From positions 16,919-80,918 of the forward strand of contig NZ_JPWA01000024.1 in NCBI RefSeq assembly GCF_003326475.1: a stretch of DNA of 64,000 nt, given 5' to 3'. Position numbers and translations under genes: made by a program. How positions within the stretch are numbered: position 1 is the first letter of the stretch; every line of letters begins with the position of its first letter. Origin of the DNA: Thalassospira xianhensis MCCC 1A02616. GTDB taxonomy: Bacteria; Pseudomonadota; Alphaproteobacteria; Rhodospirillales; Thalassospiraceae. This document shows, piece after piece, positions 25,532 through 34,431 of this stretch. The notes under the pieces are model-generated. The model was not told the origin of the DNA. It made no database searches and saw nothing but the letters and a program-made list of their open reading frames with translations.

Positions 25532-26599
25532 TTATGCGCCGCTGGCAAAGGGCACGGCATTTGGCCTTCCAAGCAGGTACCCTTGCACATAATCCACGCC
25601 ATGATCCGTCAGGAAATCAAGTTCGCCCTGGCGTTCAATTCCTTCTGCAACGACGTCAATGTCGAGCTGCTTGGCCAAGGCAATCAGCTTGCTGACGATG
25701 GCCTGTTTGTATTTATCCTGATCAACATGGTCGATCAGATCCCGGTCGATTTTAATGATGTCGGGTTGCAGTTGCGGCAGCATGTTCAGGGTCGAATAGC
25801 CCGATCCGACATCGTCCAGCGCAACCCGAAATCCTGAATCGCGATAGGATTTCAAAATCGCGCCAAGATGCTCGATACTCCGAACTTTTTCGGTTTCGAT
25901 AACTTCAAAGACAACCTTGTTGCGATCCAGTCCGCATTCCGCAACCACATCAATTGTTGTGCGCAGACAGGAGTCCGGATCGTAGATCGAACTTGGTGTG
26001 AAGTTGATAAACAGATTGCCCGAAATCCCCGCTTTGTGCGCGTTACGGACATTTGCCGCACGGGCCGCCCGATCAAGCTGGAACAGCAAATCGGCTGATT
26101 GAGCCGCGCCAAACAATTTATCCGGGGTGATGACATTACCGGTTTTATCGGTCCCGCGGATCAGGCATTCATGCGCATAGGGCTCTGTGATGTTTTCAAC
26201 GGCAAAAATTGGCTGGAAAACGGATTTCAGGCGATTTTCCCGCAGCATATCACCAAGCCATTCGGCACCGATCTGTGCGCGAATGGCACCAAGCGAGGTG
26301 ACGCGCGCAATGTCGTCAAGTTGCGGTTCCCCCTTGCCGGGCATAATCAACGCCTTGGTGTCGGCGATTTCCTCGGGCAGCAGGTTTTCGGAAATTGCAT
26401 CAATCAGCGGGCGCAGGCCCGGACGAACATAATCAAGATAAAGCGTTGCAACGGATGTGCTTTTTTCTGCCGGGTGCCCAAACTTCTTGATATTGGCAAG
26501 AATTTTACCGGTTGTATGTGCAACGGGTGGCCAAAGGTAAAGGCGGCCTTCGCTTGGCGCAATTTCCGGTATTTGATCGCACTTCTCGCAGAAGGTCAA
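25532..26599 (-). CDS. EAL-domain cyclic-di-GMP phosphodiesterase
   Basis: 355 residues. The EAL domain (about 115-350) keeps catalytic residues: the signature reads ECLIR with Glu144, then Asn199 (INFTP), Glu232 (FEVIE), Asp262-Asp263 (LDDVGSGYS), Lys283 (KIDRDL), Glu319 (EGIE) and Gln339 (QGYLLGRP). It should therefore hydrolyse c-di-GMP. The N-terminal 110 residues begin with a CxxC (Cys4, Cys7) and have no recognised sensor. There is no GGDEF domain or membrane segment. The gene lies 107 bases downstream of a membrane cyclase on the same strand. Confidence 0.92.
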   Translation of the reverse strand: MTFCEKCDQIPEIAPSEGRLYLWPPVAHTTGKILANIKKFGHPAEKSTSVATLYLDYVRPGLRPLIDAISENLLPEEIADTKALIMPGKGEPQLDDIARVTSLGAIRAQIGAEWLGDMLRENRLKSVFQPIFAVENITEPYAHECLIRGTDKTGNVITPDKLFGAAQSADLLFQLDRAARAANVRNAHKAGISGNLFINFTPSSIYDPDSCLRTTIDVVAECGLDRNKVVFEVIETEKVRSIEHLGAILKSYRDSGFRVALDDVGSGYSTLNMLPQLQPDIIKIDRDLIDHVDQDKYKQAIVSKLIALAKQLDIDVVAEGIERQGELDFLTDHGVDYVQGYLLGRPNAVPFASGA

Positions 26600-26706
26600 A
26601 ATCGTCTCCGCTTTTAGATTTGCCTGCTCTCACGAAGGCTCATCATCTTGTAAGATAATGGCTTCTTTCATTAAACCATATGGGATTGGGGTTTGGCAAA
26701 AAAAGC

Positions 26707-28359
26707 CTAAATTCTGGATAACGTGTTTCGCTGCGAACTGGCGATATCGTTAAGTGTATTTTGTTCATCGGAAATGGTGAACAGGTCAACCGGTTGCTGG
26801 CGGCCACGAATGGCGAAGGAACCCAAGGCTTTAAAGGCAATTTTTCCGTTGGTAACCGCACCGGCCAGTTCGCGAGTTGCGGCACTGACCAGAATTTCGG
26901 TGCCGGTTTCCTTGTTCATGGCTTCAAGGCGCGATGCCAGATTGGCCGTGTCGCCCTGAATGGTGAAATCGATCCGGTCCCCCGATCCGACAGGCCCGGC
27001 GACCACCGGCCCGGAATGGATACCGATGCGTGTCTGGATGTTCATGGTGCTCGCGAATTTATGATGGCGGGTGATGTTTTGCATGGTGATAGCCGCCCGT
27101 ACTGCGTTGGCAGCATGATCAGGGTCTTCGTGCAGGACATTGAACACGGCATGCAGCGCATCGCCGACATAGTTCAGAACCACACCGCGGTGATTGCGGA
27201 TCGGTGCATTGACCAGATCGAAATATTCGTTCAGCAGGGCAATGACATCAGCCGGTTCCATATCCTCCGACAGGTGCGTAAAGCCGCTGATGTCGGTAAA
27301 CATTACCGTGGCAAAGCGAAGCTCCCCGGCCGCGCGGGGATCGCCGCTTTGTTCACGTTTCATGGCCAGTTCGACAACATCCTGACTGACATAGCGTTCA
27401 AACGCTCGGCGCATTCGGTCTTTTTCCTCCAGCCCCGCAGCCATTCGATTAAATTCGAATGCCAGTCGGCTGACTTCATCGTCGCTGGTGACGGCGATAC
27501 GGGTTGTGGTTTGTCCTATGCCGATTTCACGCACGGCGTCGGTCAATTGTCCGATCGGGCGGGTGAGGGTCCGGCTGATGAAGAACAGACACAAAACGGC
27601 GGCGGTTTCCGTTGCGATCACATCAAGGATCACGGCTTGCTCAACGCTTAGTCCCTGTGCTGCACGGATATCGCGAAACAGCGTAATATCAAGCAGAATG
27701 GCTACCGATGAAATTAGGGTCAGGGCCAGGATCACAATGGCCAAGCGTAATCCGATGCGCCCGCGTCCGGGATGATATTCAATTCCCCAAAGATCATGCG
27801 TTTGTTTGCGGATGATCTCAGCACAGTCGGCCGAGGCGAAAAACGCATAGATCGCAAAATGTGCGGCATAAGCAAAGCTGAACCATGACGCGGCATAGAT
27901 TTTGGTTGCCAGATCAACCTCTGGCAGGTCGGCCTGATTGACGTTGAAGGTGCCAAGGCCGAATGCGGCGAGGCAATAGGCAAGCCCGACCATGAAGGCC
28001 CAGATTGCGGAAATAACATGAAGTTTGCGCAGGCGCCGTAGGCCGGTACTGCGTTTGATGGGCTGTTTGAGTGCCAGTGCATTGATCATCCGCAAAATCG
28101 GTTGGAAAATCACAATTGCCCCGGCGGTATTGAGGGCAAGCAGAATAACGGCATTAATGATGGCCGCCCGCCAGATGACCGAAAAGTTGCCCGAGATGAG
28201 AACATAAGCGCCGGAAAAACACACATCAATGAAAGCCATGCCCGCCATCGACAGAATGTAGCGGACAAGCATGGTGTGACCGGGCGCAATGGTGCTGTCC
28301 GATACTGGCTGCCCGACAATGGGCGTCGAGGTGTGCGCGTGCCCGGTATCCGTTGTCAC
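26707..28359 (-). CDS. Membrane-bound class III adenylate/guanylate cyclase
   Basis: 550 residues. About six membrane segments (near 33-55, 63-90, 114-137, 158-175, 204-226 and 243-262) precede a HAMP-like linker (263-315) and a class III cyclase domain (about 345-520). Metal-binding Asp356 (FTDISGF) and Asp400 (VGDAL) and transition-state Asn473 and Arg477 (TANLASRLE) are present. The residue that is normally the purine-specifying Lys is Asn396 (LNYVGD), while Thr466 is kept in DFTIQG. It is probably active, but nucleotide specificity is open. It lies upstream of the EAL gene. Confidence 0.88.
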   Translation of the reverse strand: MTTDTGHAHTSTPIVGQPVSDSTIAPGHTMLVRYILSMAGMAFIDVCFSGAYVLISGNFSVIWRAAIINAVILLALNTAGAIVIFQPILRMINALALKQPIKRSTGLRRLRKLHVISAIWAFMVGLAYCLAAFGLGTFNVNQADLPEVDLATKIYAASWFSFAYAAHFAIYAFFASADCAEIIRKQTHDLWGIEYHPGRGRIGLRLAIVILALTLISSVAILLDITLFRDIRAAQGLSVEQAVILDVIATETAAVLCLFFISRTLTRPIGQLTDAVREIGIGQTTTRIAVTSDDEVSRLAFEFNRMAAGLEEKDRMRRAFERYVSQDVVELAMKREQSGDPRAAGELRFATVMFTDISGFTHLSEDMEPADVIALLNEYFDLVNAPIRNHRGVVLNYVGDALHAVFNVLHEDPDHAANAVRAAITMQNITRHHKFASTMNIQTRIGIHSGPVVAGPVGSGDRIDFTIQGDTANLASRLEAMNKETGTEILVSAATRELAGAVTNGKIAFKALGSFAIRGRQQPVDLFTISDEQNTLNDIASSQRNTLSRI

Positions 28360-28630
28360 GGTATGATCCTGTTGTTTTGTACGTTTTACGCGTCGTGTTG
28401 ACGCAGGGTTCAGTCACGGTTCTGTGTAATGCGGATTATTTCGTGTCTGTCGAAGATGACCGGTAAATGTGATGGGGCTTTGTACAGAATATGGCGGCTC
28501 CGGATTACCGGCTTCACGTTTGGAGCGGGGCGGTAATCATTCCCAATTTTATTACAAGTTTCGTCCTGAACAATTGAGAATTCTATTTAAGTTGTTGATT
28601 TTTATTGATTTTAACAAGTTGAGAAATCAG

Positions 28631-28660
28631 TTGACAAGATTGATTTCGCCTATCTAAAAT
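28631..28660 (+). promoter_or_regulatory. Sigma-70-type promoter of the TRAP operon
   Basis: TTGACA (28631-28636), an 18-base spacer and TAAAAT (28655-28660), 62 bases before the dctP-like start. The rest of the 363-base gap between the divergent cyclase and TRAP genes (28360-28722) is AT-rich to the right and holds no gene. Short near-repeats of AAGTTG around 28590-28635 may be regulator contacts. Confidence 0.6.
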
Positions 28661-28722
28661 TTCAAACAAACTAAAATATCAATTAATGGCAAAAACGCCA
28701 ATCCAACGGGAGGACTTCCATA

Positions 28723-29703
28723 ATGAACTTTACTGTGAAAACACTTGGAATCTGCGCCGTGCTTGCCGGGGCTCTTGCCGCAGGCATGCCTGCGACGGCT
28801 GCAACGACGCTTCGCATCGGGACTGTTCTCGCACCGAATGATCCGATGGGGCAGGGGCTTGAGAAGTTCAAGCTTGATGTGGAAAAAGCCACCAATGGCG
28901 AAGTGGTAATCGAGGTTTTCCACAACTCGCAGCTTGGCGACACCACCGAGATGATCGATCAGGCCCGTGCTGGTGCCGCGATTGGAACGGTCACCGATGT
29001 TGCCCGTCTTTCAAGTTTCGTTCCGTCGCTGGCGATCATGTCGGCACCGTTCCTGTTTGATAATTACGAGCAGGCCGACAAATTTGCCCTTTCGGATGAA
29101 TATATCGCCTGGGGTGACGAGCTTCGCGAGAAGTCCGGCCTCGTGATGATTGCATCCAACTGGTATCAGGGCGCGCGCCATGCCCTGACGCAGCACCCGG
29201 TTTCAAGCCCTGCTGATCTTGCCGGTGTCCGGATGCGGACAATCGGTGCGCCAGTCTGGATCGAAACCATCCGCGCGATGGGTGCCGAGCCAACCCCGAT
29301 TGCCTGGGGCGAAGTTTACACTGCCTTGCAGCTAGGCACGATTGATGGTGCCGAAGCCCAGCCAACTGCAATCTGGAATGCCAAACTGTATGAAGTGATC
29401 AAGAATGTGACCAAGACCGGCCATATTCAGCTTGTTACCGCATTGGTCGTCGGTGCCGATGCATGGGATGACATTTCCCCCGAAAACCAGAAAATCGTCC
29501 GTGATCTTGCGGTCGAGGATGGCCGCTATGCATCACAGCTGACCATCGAGCTTGGCGAAAAGGCCCTTGCAGATGTTGCCGCAAGCGGGGTTGAGGTCAG
29601 CGACGTCGATCTTGCACCGTTCAAGGAAGCTGTAAAACCGGTTTACAAGTTGCTCGAACTCGAAGCAGAGGCCGAGATCGTCAATAAAGTGCTGGGCCGC
29701 TAA
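28723..29703 (+). CDS. TRAP transporter solute-binding protein (DctP family)
   Basis: 326 residues. A signal peptide (basic start, hydrophobic core about 8-22, cleavage near PATAA-TT) exports it to the periplasm, where it captures an organic acid for the membrane subunits downstream. The DctP fold is recognisable by LRIGTVLAPNDPMGQGLEKF, GVRMRTIGAPVW with the carboxylate-binding Arg, and ALQLGTIDGAEAQPTAIWNA. The ribosome site ACGGGAGGA (28706) is strong. Ligand identity is not evident. The operon ends with a GntR regulator. Confidence 0.92.
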   Translation: MNFTVKTLGICAVLAGALAAGMPATAATTLRIGTVLAPNDPMGQGLEKFKLDVEKATNGEVVIEVFHNSQLGDTTEMIDQARAGAAIGTVTDVARLSSFVPSLAIMSAPFLFDNYEQADKFALSDEYIAWGDELREKSGLVMIASNWYQGARHALTQHPVSSPADLAGVRMRTIGAPVWIETIRAMGAEPTPIAWGEVYTALQLGTIDGAEAQPTAIWNAKLYEVIKNVTKTGHIQLVTALVVGADAWDDISPENQKIVRDLAVEDGRYASQLTIELGEKALADVAASGVEVSDVDLAPFKEAVKPVYKLLELEAEAEIVNKVLGR

Positions 29704-29792
29704 CTGCCCGGTTACCGGTAACGTGCCTTTCGAATGTGCGTTGTTCCGGATGCGGGGCAACGCACTTCAAACTTCAAGATGGAATGGAATAC

Positions 29793-30245
29793 ATGCTCAA
29801 GCAAATTGAGTTTGCCTGTGCCGGGATTCTGCTTGTCGCGGTCGTCGTTCTTGTCGGCGTTGCGTCAATAGCCAGAGCCATGGGATCCCCGATTATCTGG
29901 TCGATTGAAATGGCGCAGCTGATTTTTGTCTGGCTTTGCATGCTGGCTGCTGACATTGGCATGCAGGAAAACCGGCATTTCGGTCTTCAGATCCTGCAAG
30001 ACAACATATCTCCCAAGGCACGCGATCTGGTCGAGTTGTTCAATATCGTCGTGATCATCAGCTTCCTTGCGTTTCTGCTGTATTACGCGTGGGGCAACAT
30101 GATTTTGATGCATCCCCGTCTTGTCGGCGCAACGCAAATCCATGCCTCTTACATCCATGCTTCGATGGTTGTCGGTCTGCTCCTTTTGATGCGGACCATG
30201 GTGTTTAAGCTTGTCGAACGAATTCGAAGCAAGGGGCTGTTCTGA
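29793..30245 (+). CDS. TRAP transporter small membrane subunit (DctQ family)
   Basis: 150 residues from the ATG at 29793; ATG at 29784 is nearly as good. Four membrane segments at about 8-30, 39-58, 82-103 and 122-140 fit the DctQ fold, with WSIEMAQLIFVWLCMLAADIGM as the family's best-conserved stretch. It pairs with the large subunit to drive sodium-coupled uptake. Its stop TGA overlaps the next start in TGATG, so translation is coupled. Confidence 0.9.
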   Translation: MLKQIEFACAGILLVAVVVLVGVASIARAMGSPIIWSIEMAQLIFVWLCMLAADIGMQENRHFGLQILQDNISPKARDLVELFNIVVIISFLAFLLYYAWGNMILMHPRLVGATQIHASYIHASMVVGLLLLMRTMVFKLVERIRSKGLF

Positions 30246-31525
30246 TGCTGATACTGATCGCAGTACTGTTTACGGTTTTTCTAGTCATCGGAATGCCTGT
30301 CGCCTTTGCCCTGGCGCTTGCTTCGGTGCCGGTCTTCATTCTGACTGGCGCCATGCCGCCAACCGTGGTGATCCAGAAAATGGTAACGGCCACACAAAGC
30401 TTTCCGCTTTTGGCTGTGCCGTTCTTTATCCTTGCCGGAAACCTGATGAATGTGACGGGGATTACGTTCCGTCTGGTCAAATTTGCCCGTCTGCTGACCG
30501 GCTGGATGGCCGGGGGGCTGGCACAGGTATCCATTGTTTTAAGCTTCATGATGGGCGGTATTTCAGGATCGGCTGTTGCCGATGCCTCGATGGAGGCGCG
30601 CCTTCTGGGCCCCAGCATGATCAAGCAGGGATATTCCAAGGCGTCGACCGCTGCTGTTCTGGCCTTCGGGTCGGTTATCACCGCGACCATTCCGCCAAGC
30701 ATCGGTTTAATCCTATTCGGGTTTGTGAACGAGGTTTCGATCGGTCGTTTGTTTTTGGCCGGTATTTTGCCGGGTATTTTCCTGACGATTGTTCTGATGA
30801 TCACGTCTTGGTTTGTGGCGCATAAAAATGGCTACAAGCCCGATCTACCAACGGTGCCGAGTGCAAAAGAACTTTGGTCGAGCTTTTCGGAAAGCATCTG
30901 GGCATTGGCTTTTCCGGTTATTCTGATTGTCGGTTTCCGGTTCGGCCTGTTTACTGCGACCGAGGCTGGCGCTTTTCTTGTTTTTTATGCGCTTTGTGTC
31001 GGATTTTTTGTGTATCGGGAACTTGACTGGAAAAAGCTTCACGAGGCGGTGACCGGCTCTGTTTCCGACCTTGGAATGGTGATGTTGCTGATCATTATGG
31101 CTGCCGTTCTGGGCTACGCCATGACCATCGAACGTGCACCCCAGCAGATCACCGAATTTGTCACCACGCTTACCGAAAACCCGGTTCTGATCCTGACCCT
31201 TGTTGTTGCGGTTCTTGTCATCAGCGGCATGTTCCTCGAAGGGGCGGCCAATATTCTTCTGGTCACGCCGATTGTCATGCCGGTTCTGGTCAATGCCGGA
31301 TATGACCCGGTTCATATGGGGATTTTGATCGTGACACTGATCAACTTTGGTGGTTTGACGCCCCCGGTCGGGGTCATCATGTTTACGGTTTGCGGTATTC
31401 TTGATGTCAAAACCGGTGCTTATACCCGTGCTTCGATCCCGTTCTTCATCGCTATGGCTGTATTTTTCATTCTGATGGCGGCAGTGCCAAGCTTGACGTT
31501 GTTATTGCCCAACGCCTTGATGTAA
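30245..31525 (+). CDS. TRAP transporter large membrane subunit (DctM family)
   Basis: 426 residues with about twelve hydrophobic segments, the transport channel of the TRAP system. Family marks are FFILAGNLMNVTGIT, MMGGISGSAVADASME, TATIPPSIGLILFGF and LITLINFGGLTPPVGVIMFTVC. It overlaps the DctQ-type gene by one base. Together with the binding protein at 28723 it forms a complete three-part TRAP carrier. Confidence 0.94.
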   Translation: MLILIAVLFTVFLVIGMPVAFALALASVPVFILTGAMPPTVVIQKMVTATQSFPLLAVPFFILAGNLMNVTGITFRLVKFARLLTGWMAGGLAQVSIVLSFMMGGISGSAVADASMEARLLGPSMIKQGYSKASTAAVLAFGSVITATIPPSIGLILFGFVNEVSIGRLFLAGILPGIFLTIVLMITSWFVAHKNGYKPDLPTVPSAKELWSSFSESIWALAFPVILIVGFRFGLFTATEAGAFLVFYALCVGFFVYRELDWKKLHEAVTGSVSDLGMVMLLIIMAAVLGYAMTIERAPQQITEFVTTLTENPVLILTLVVAVLVISGMFLEGAANILLVTPIVMPVLVNAGYDPVHMGILIVTLINFGGLTPPVGVIMFTVCGILDVKTGAYTRASIPFFIAMAVFFILMAAVPSLTLLLPNALM

Positions 31526-31573
31526 TTAGGGATCCGAAGGGTGCAGGGATATGCGGAATTGCCGGGGAGTTGA

Positions 31574-32296
31574 ATGAAGATGAACACATTTATGGGCGGT
31601 TTTATGCCTGTTCAGGATGGCGGGATGAAGGCCAATGCGCATGTTCCGGCCTCGGCACTTGTTTATGAGGAAATCAGAAGCCGGATTATTTCGCTGGCAC
31701 TTCCTCCAGAAACAACACTGGTCCGGGCGGAACTGGCCGAAAGCTTCAAAGTCAGCCAGTCACCGGTGCGTGAAGCCATCATGCGTCTGGAACAGGACGG
31801 GTTGGTTGCGTCTTATCCCCAGTCGCGCACCATTGTAACCAAGATAGATGTCGCCCGCATTCGCGAGGAACATTTTCTGCGAGTTGCTGCGGAATGCGAA
31901 GTGGTTCGGCAATTGGCGGAAATGGGCGAAACCGGCGCGGTTGTCAAAGCCAAGGGCATTATCAAAATGCAGGAAGCCCTTGCGGGCGATATCGAACAGA
32001 TCGACCTGTTTAAGCAGCTTGACGAGACGTTTCATGCCGCCCTGTTTACCGGTGTGAACCAGTCCAACCTGCATGTGCAGGTAACGGCGCGAAGCGGCCA
32101 CCTGGCACGCGTTCGCATGCTTGATCTGCCGCGTGCAGGCAAAATGCTTTCGGTGCTTGAGGGGCACAAGGCGGTTATTGCAGCGATCCAGTCTGGTGAC
32201 GGAAATCTGGCCAGCTCGGAAATGCGAAAGCATCTTTCGGGAACCATGGAACGTTTGCCGCAGATTGTCGAAGAAAACTGGGAACTGTTTTCATAG
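31574..32296 (+). CDS. GntR-family (FCD) regulator of the TRAP operon
   Basis: 240 residues. A winged helix (about 28-85: ALVYEEIRSRIISLALPPETTL, SQSPVREAIMRLEQDGLV) is followed by an all-helical FCD ligand domain with metal-type residues in LDETFHAALF and GHKAVIAAI. It starts 48 bases after the DctM-type gene on the same strand, so it is probably co-transcribed and responds to the substrate carried. A strong terminator follows. Start: ATG at 31574; ATG at 31580 and later ones are possible. Confidence 0.9.
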   Translation: MKMNTFMGGFMPVQDGGMKANAHVPASALVYEEIRSRIISLALPPETTLVRAELAESFKVSQSPVREAIMRLEQDGLVASYPQSRTIVTKIDVARIREEHFLRVAAECEVVRQLAEMGETGAVVKAKGIIKMQEALAGDIEQIDLFKQLDETFHAALFTGVNQSNLHVQVTARSGHLARVRMLDLPRAGKMLSVLEGHKAVIAAIQSGDGNLASSEMRKHLSGTMERLPQIVEENWELFS

Positions 32297-32327
32297 GGTT
32301 TTGGACTTCCTCCCGGGCGACCGGTGC

Positions 32328-32369
32328 AATCCGGCGAGGCGTTCGTGGTAAACGCCTCGCCGGATTTTT
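32328..32369 (+). terminator. Terminator of the TRAP operon
   Basis: AATCCGGCGAGGCGTT (32328-32343) pairs perfectly over 16 bases with AACGCCTCGCCGGATT (32351-32366), a seven-base loop, then TTT. It is the strongest hairpin in the window. Confidence 0.95.
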
Positions 32370-32450
32370 GTTTGTCCGGATTTCGGGTGCCGAGGGGCTT
32401 TGCGGAACTGCTGCAATCGCATATCGTGTGGCTCCTGAACAGGAACAGAA

Positions 32451-33317
32451 ATGCAAACAAGTTTTCGCCAGTACCGGTCTGAAGCTGCCAGTCACAGCCA
32501 TGATGATTCTCACCAGATCATCATTGCCGATCTTGGCATGCTTGAACTTGAGATAGAGGGGCGCGGTGGTTGTGTTTCGGGCCGCAGGCTGGCTTTTGTT
32601 CCGGCCGGGGATACTCATGCCTATCGGGCGGTGGGTATGAACCGGTTTCTTGTGCTTGATGTCGATACCGATGTCGCGTCACAGACCGGCCTTGAAAGGC
32701 TTTGGCATCAGGCAGGGGCGTCGCCCTATCTTGAAGTCGGCGCGGCATATGCAGGGCACTTGACCTCGCTTTTGCTGGGGCTTGAACAAAGGCGTGCGAT
32801 ATCACGGATACAGCGCATTTCCCCGGATGGGCAGGGAAACCTGCAATCGGAAAATCTGTCATTGCTGCATATCGCCGGGATTGCGACCTGCGAAAGTGCC
32901 TTTGCCGATAACGCCTTTGTTTGCAAAACCTTGCGCGAGGTACTTGGCCATTCGGCAACCGCACAGGGCCGCGATGCTGATGCCGATCAGGGCATTCCGA
33001 TGCAGTTGCAACGGCTGCTTGGCTGGATTGAGCTGCGCCTTTCCGAGCCAATCGGCATCCCTGAAATGGCGATGATCGCTGCGCAATCTGAAAGTGCGCT
33101 ATTTGCAGCTTTCCATAGGTATCTGGGCACAACGCCGATGCGATGGCTGGGCGAACAACGATTACAGCGTGCCTATGCGATGCTGAATGATCCGAAAAAT
33201 ACAGTGCCGCTTGGAGATATCGCGCGCGAGGTCGGCTTCACCGATCAAAGTGCGTTTTCCCGCGCCTTTTCCCGGCGGTTCGGGCATGCACCGATTGTGC
33301 TTCGCCGCCGAACTTAA
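32451..33317 (+). CDS. AraC-family regulator with cupin-like N-terminus
   Basis: 288 residues; ATG at 32451 has AGGAACAG just upstream. The N-terminal domain has a cupin-like pattern (HSHDDSHQIIIA, SGRRLAFVPAGDTHAY), and the C-terminal AraC domain (about 190-285) reads IPEMAMIAAQSESALFAAFHRY and GDIAREVGFTDQSAFSRAFSRRFG. It precedes an EamA/YddG-like exporter by 102 bases on the same strand and is the likely regulator. The terminator at 32328 separates it from the TRAP operon. Confidence 0.9.
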   Translation: MQTSFRQYRSEAASHSHDDSHQIIIADLGMLELEIEGRGGCVSGRRLAFVPAGDTHAYRAVGMNRFLVLDVDTDVASQTGLERLWHQAGASPYLEVGAAYAGHLTSLLLGLEQRRAISRIQRISPDGQGNLQSENLSLLHIAGIATCESAFADNAFVCKTLREVLGHSATAQGRDADADQGIPMQLQRLLGWIELRLSEPIGIPEMAMIAAQSESALFAAFHRYLGTTPMRWLGEQRLQRAYAMLNDPKNTVPLGDIAREVGFTDQSAFSRAFSRRFGHAPIVLRRRT

Positions 33318-33419
33318 AGACCTCCGGGTTTATCTCACTCGAATGAAATCCGGAGTTTCGGCAAAGACGTTTTCATCCTGACCTGCTTTAATCGCCGCTG
33401 CGTTTAGTTGAACTCCGGG

Positions 33420-34325
33420 ATGGCGTCCATGACTTTGCTTGATCATCGAACGAAGGCCTCCATGATTGGAGGCATTGCGATTGTGCTTTGGTCATTGCTG
33501 GCTTTGTTCACAACAGAAGTCGGCACCATCCCGCCTTTTCAGCTGGTCAGTCTTTGTTTTTCCGTTGCGGCAATTTTCAGTTTCATCTGGATTGCGCGCA
33601 GTGGTTTTTCGGCTTTTGGGGCATTAAGGCAGCCGGTTGGTGCTTGGGTGCTGGGTGTCGGCGGGTTGTTTGGCTATCACTTTTTCTATTTCGTTGCCTT
33701 GGCCAATGCGCCAGCGGTTGATGCCAGTCTGATTGCCTATCTCTGGCCGCTTTTCATTGTGCTGTTTTCGGCCCTTTTGCCGGGCGAAAGATTACATTGG
33801 TATCACATTGCCGGTGCGGCTCTTGGGCTTTGCGGTGCGACAGTTTTGGTAACCAAAGGGCAGGGCTTTGATTTTGATCCGGCCTATGGCGTTGGCTATG
33901 GGGCGGCGATGATTTGTTCAATCCTGTGGTCGGGCTATTCGGTGCTTAACCGGCGTTATCGCAATGTTCCGGTCGAAGCCGTTTGCGGGTTTTGCGCCGG
34001 GGCGGCAGTGCTGGGCTTCATAACGCATGGCGTGACTGAAATCTGGGTCATGCCTGATACCGGGCAGTGGCTTGCGATTGTCGGACTTGGGCTTGGCCCG
34101 GTGGGGGCTGCGTTTTTTGTCTGGGATTACGGGACCAAGCACGGCGACATACAGGCACTTGGCGTTGCCTCCTATGGTGCGCCCTTACTCAGCACGATTC
34201 TATTGATCGCCTTTGGCAAGGCCGATGCAAGTCCGGCGGTAATTGTCGGCTGCCTTTTGATCGTCGGCGGCGCGCTTTTGGCATCGATCAGAATGTTGCG
34301 ACGTAAAGTCGCCGTGTCATCCTGA
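33420..34325 (+). CDS. EamA-family exporter (YddG-like)
   Basis: 301 residues from the ATG at 33420; the TTG at 33408 and ATG at 33429 are alternatives. Ten membrane segments in two repeats, with GGLFGYHFFYFVALANAPAV and LIAYLWPLFIVLFSALLPGE like the aromatic amino-acid exporter YddG of enterobacteria. The export role is inferred from that resemblance. It follows an AraC-type regulator. Confidence 0.85.
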   Translation: MASMTLLDHRTKASMIGGIAIVLWSLLALFTTEVGTIPPFQLVSLCFSVAAIFSFIWIARSGFSAFGALRQPVGAWVLGVGGLFGYHFFYFVALANAPAVDASLIAYLWPLFIVLFSALLPGERLHWYHIAGAALGLCGATVLVTKGQGFDFDPAYGVGYGAAMICSILWSGYSVLNRRYRNVPVEAVCGFCAGAAVLGFITHGVTEIWVMPDTGQWLAIVGLGLGPVGAAFFVWDYGTKHGDIQALGVASYGAPLLSTILLIAFGKADASPAVIVGCLLIVGGALLASIRMLRRKVAVSS

Positions 34326-34431
34326 ATTTGACATTTCTCACTGAATGTTCTGTTTCCAAATTGGGGCTGCGTTGTGCAATATAAGTGACTTCAACTCATT
34401 TATATCGTGCTTTTAGTTTGGGGATGTCCTG

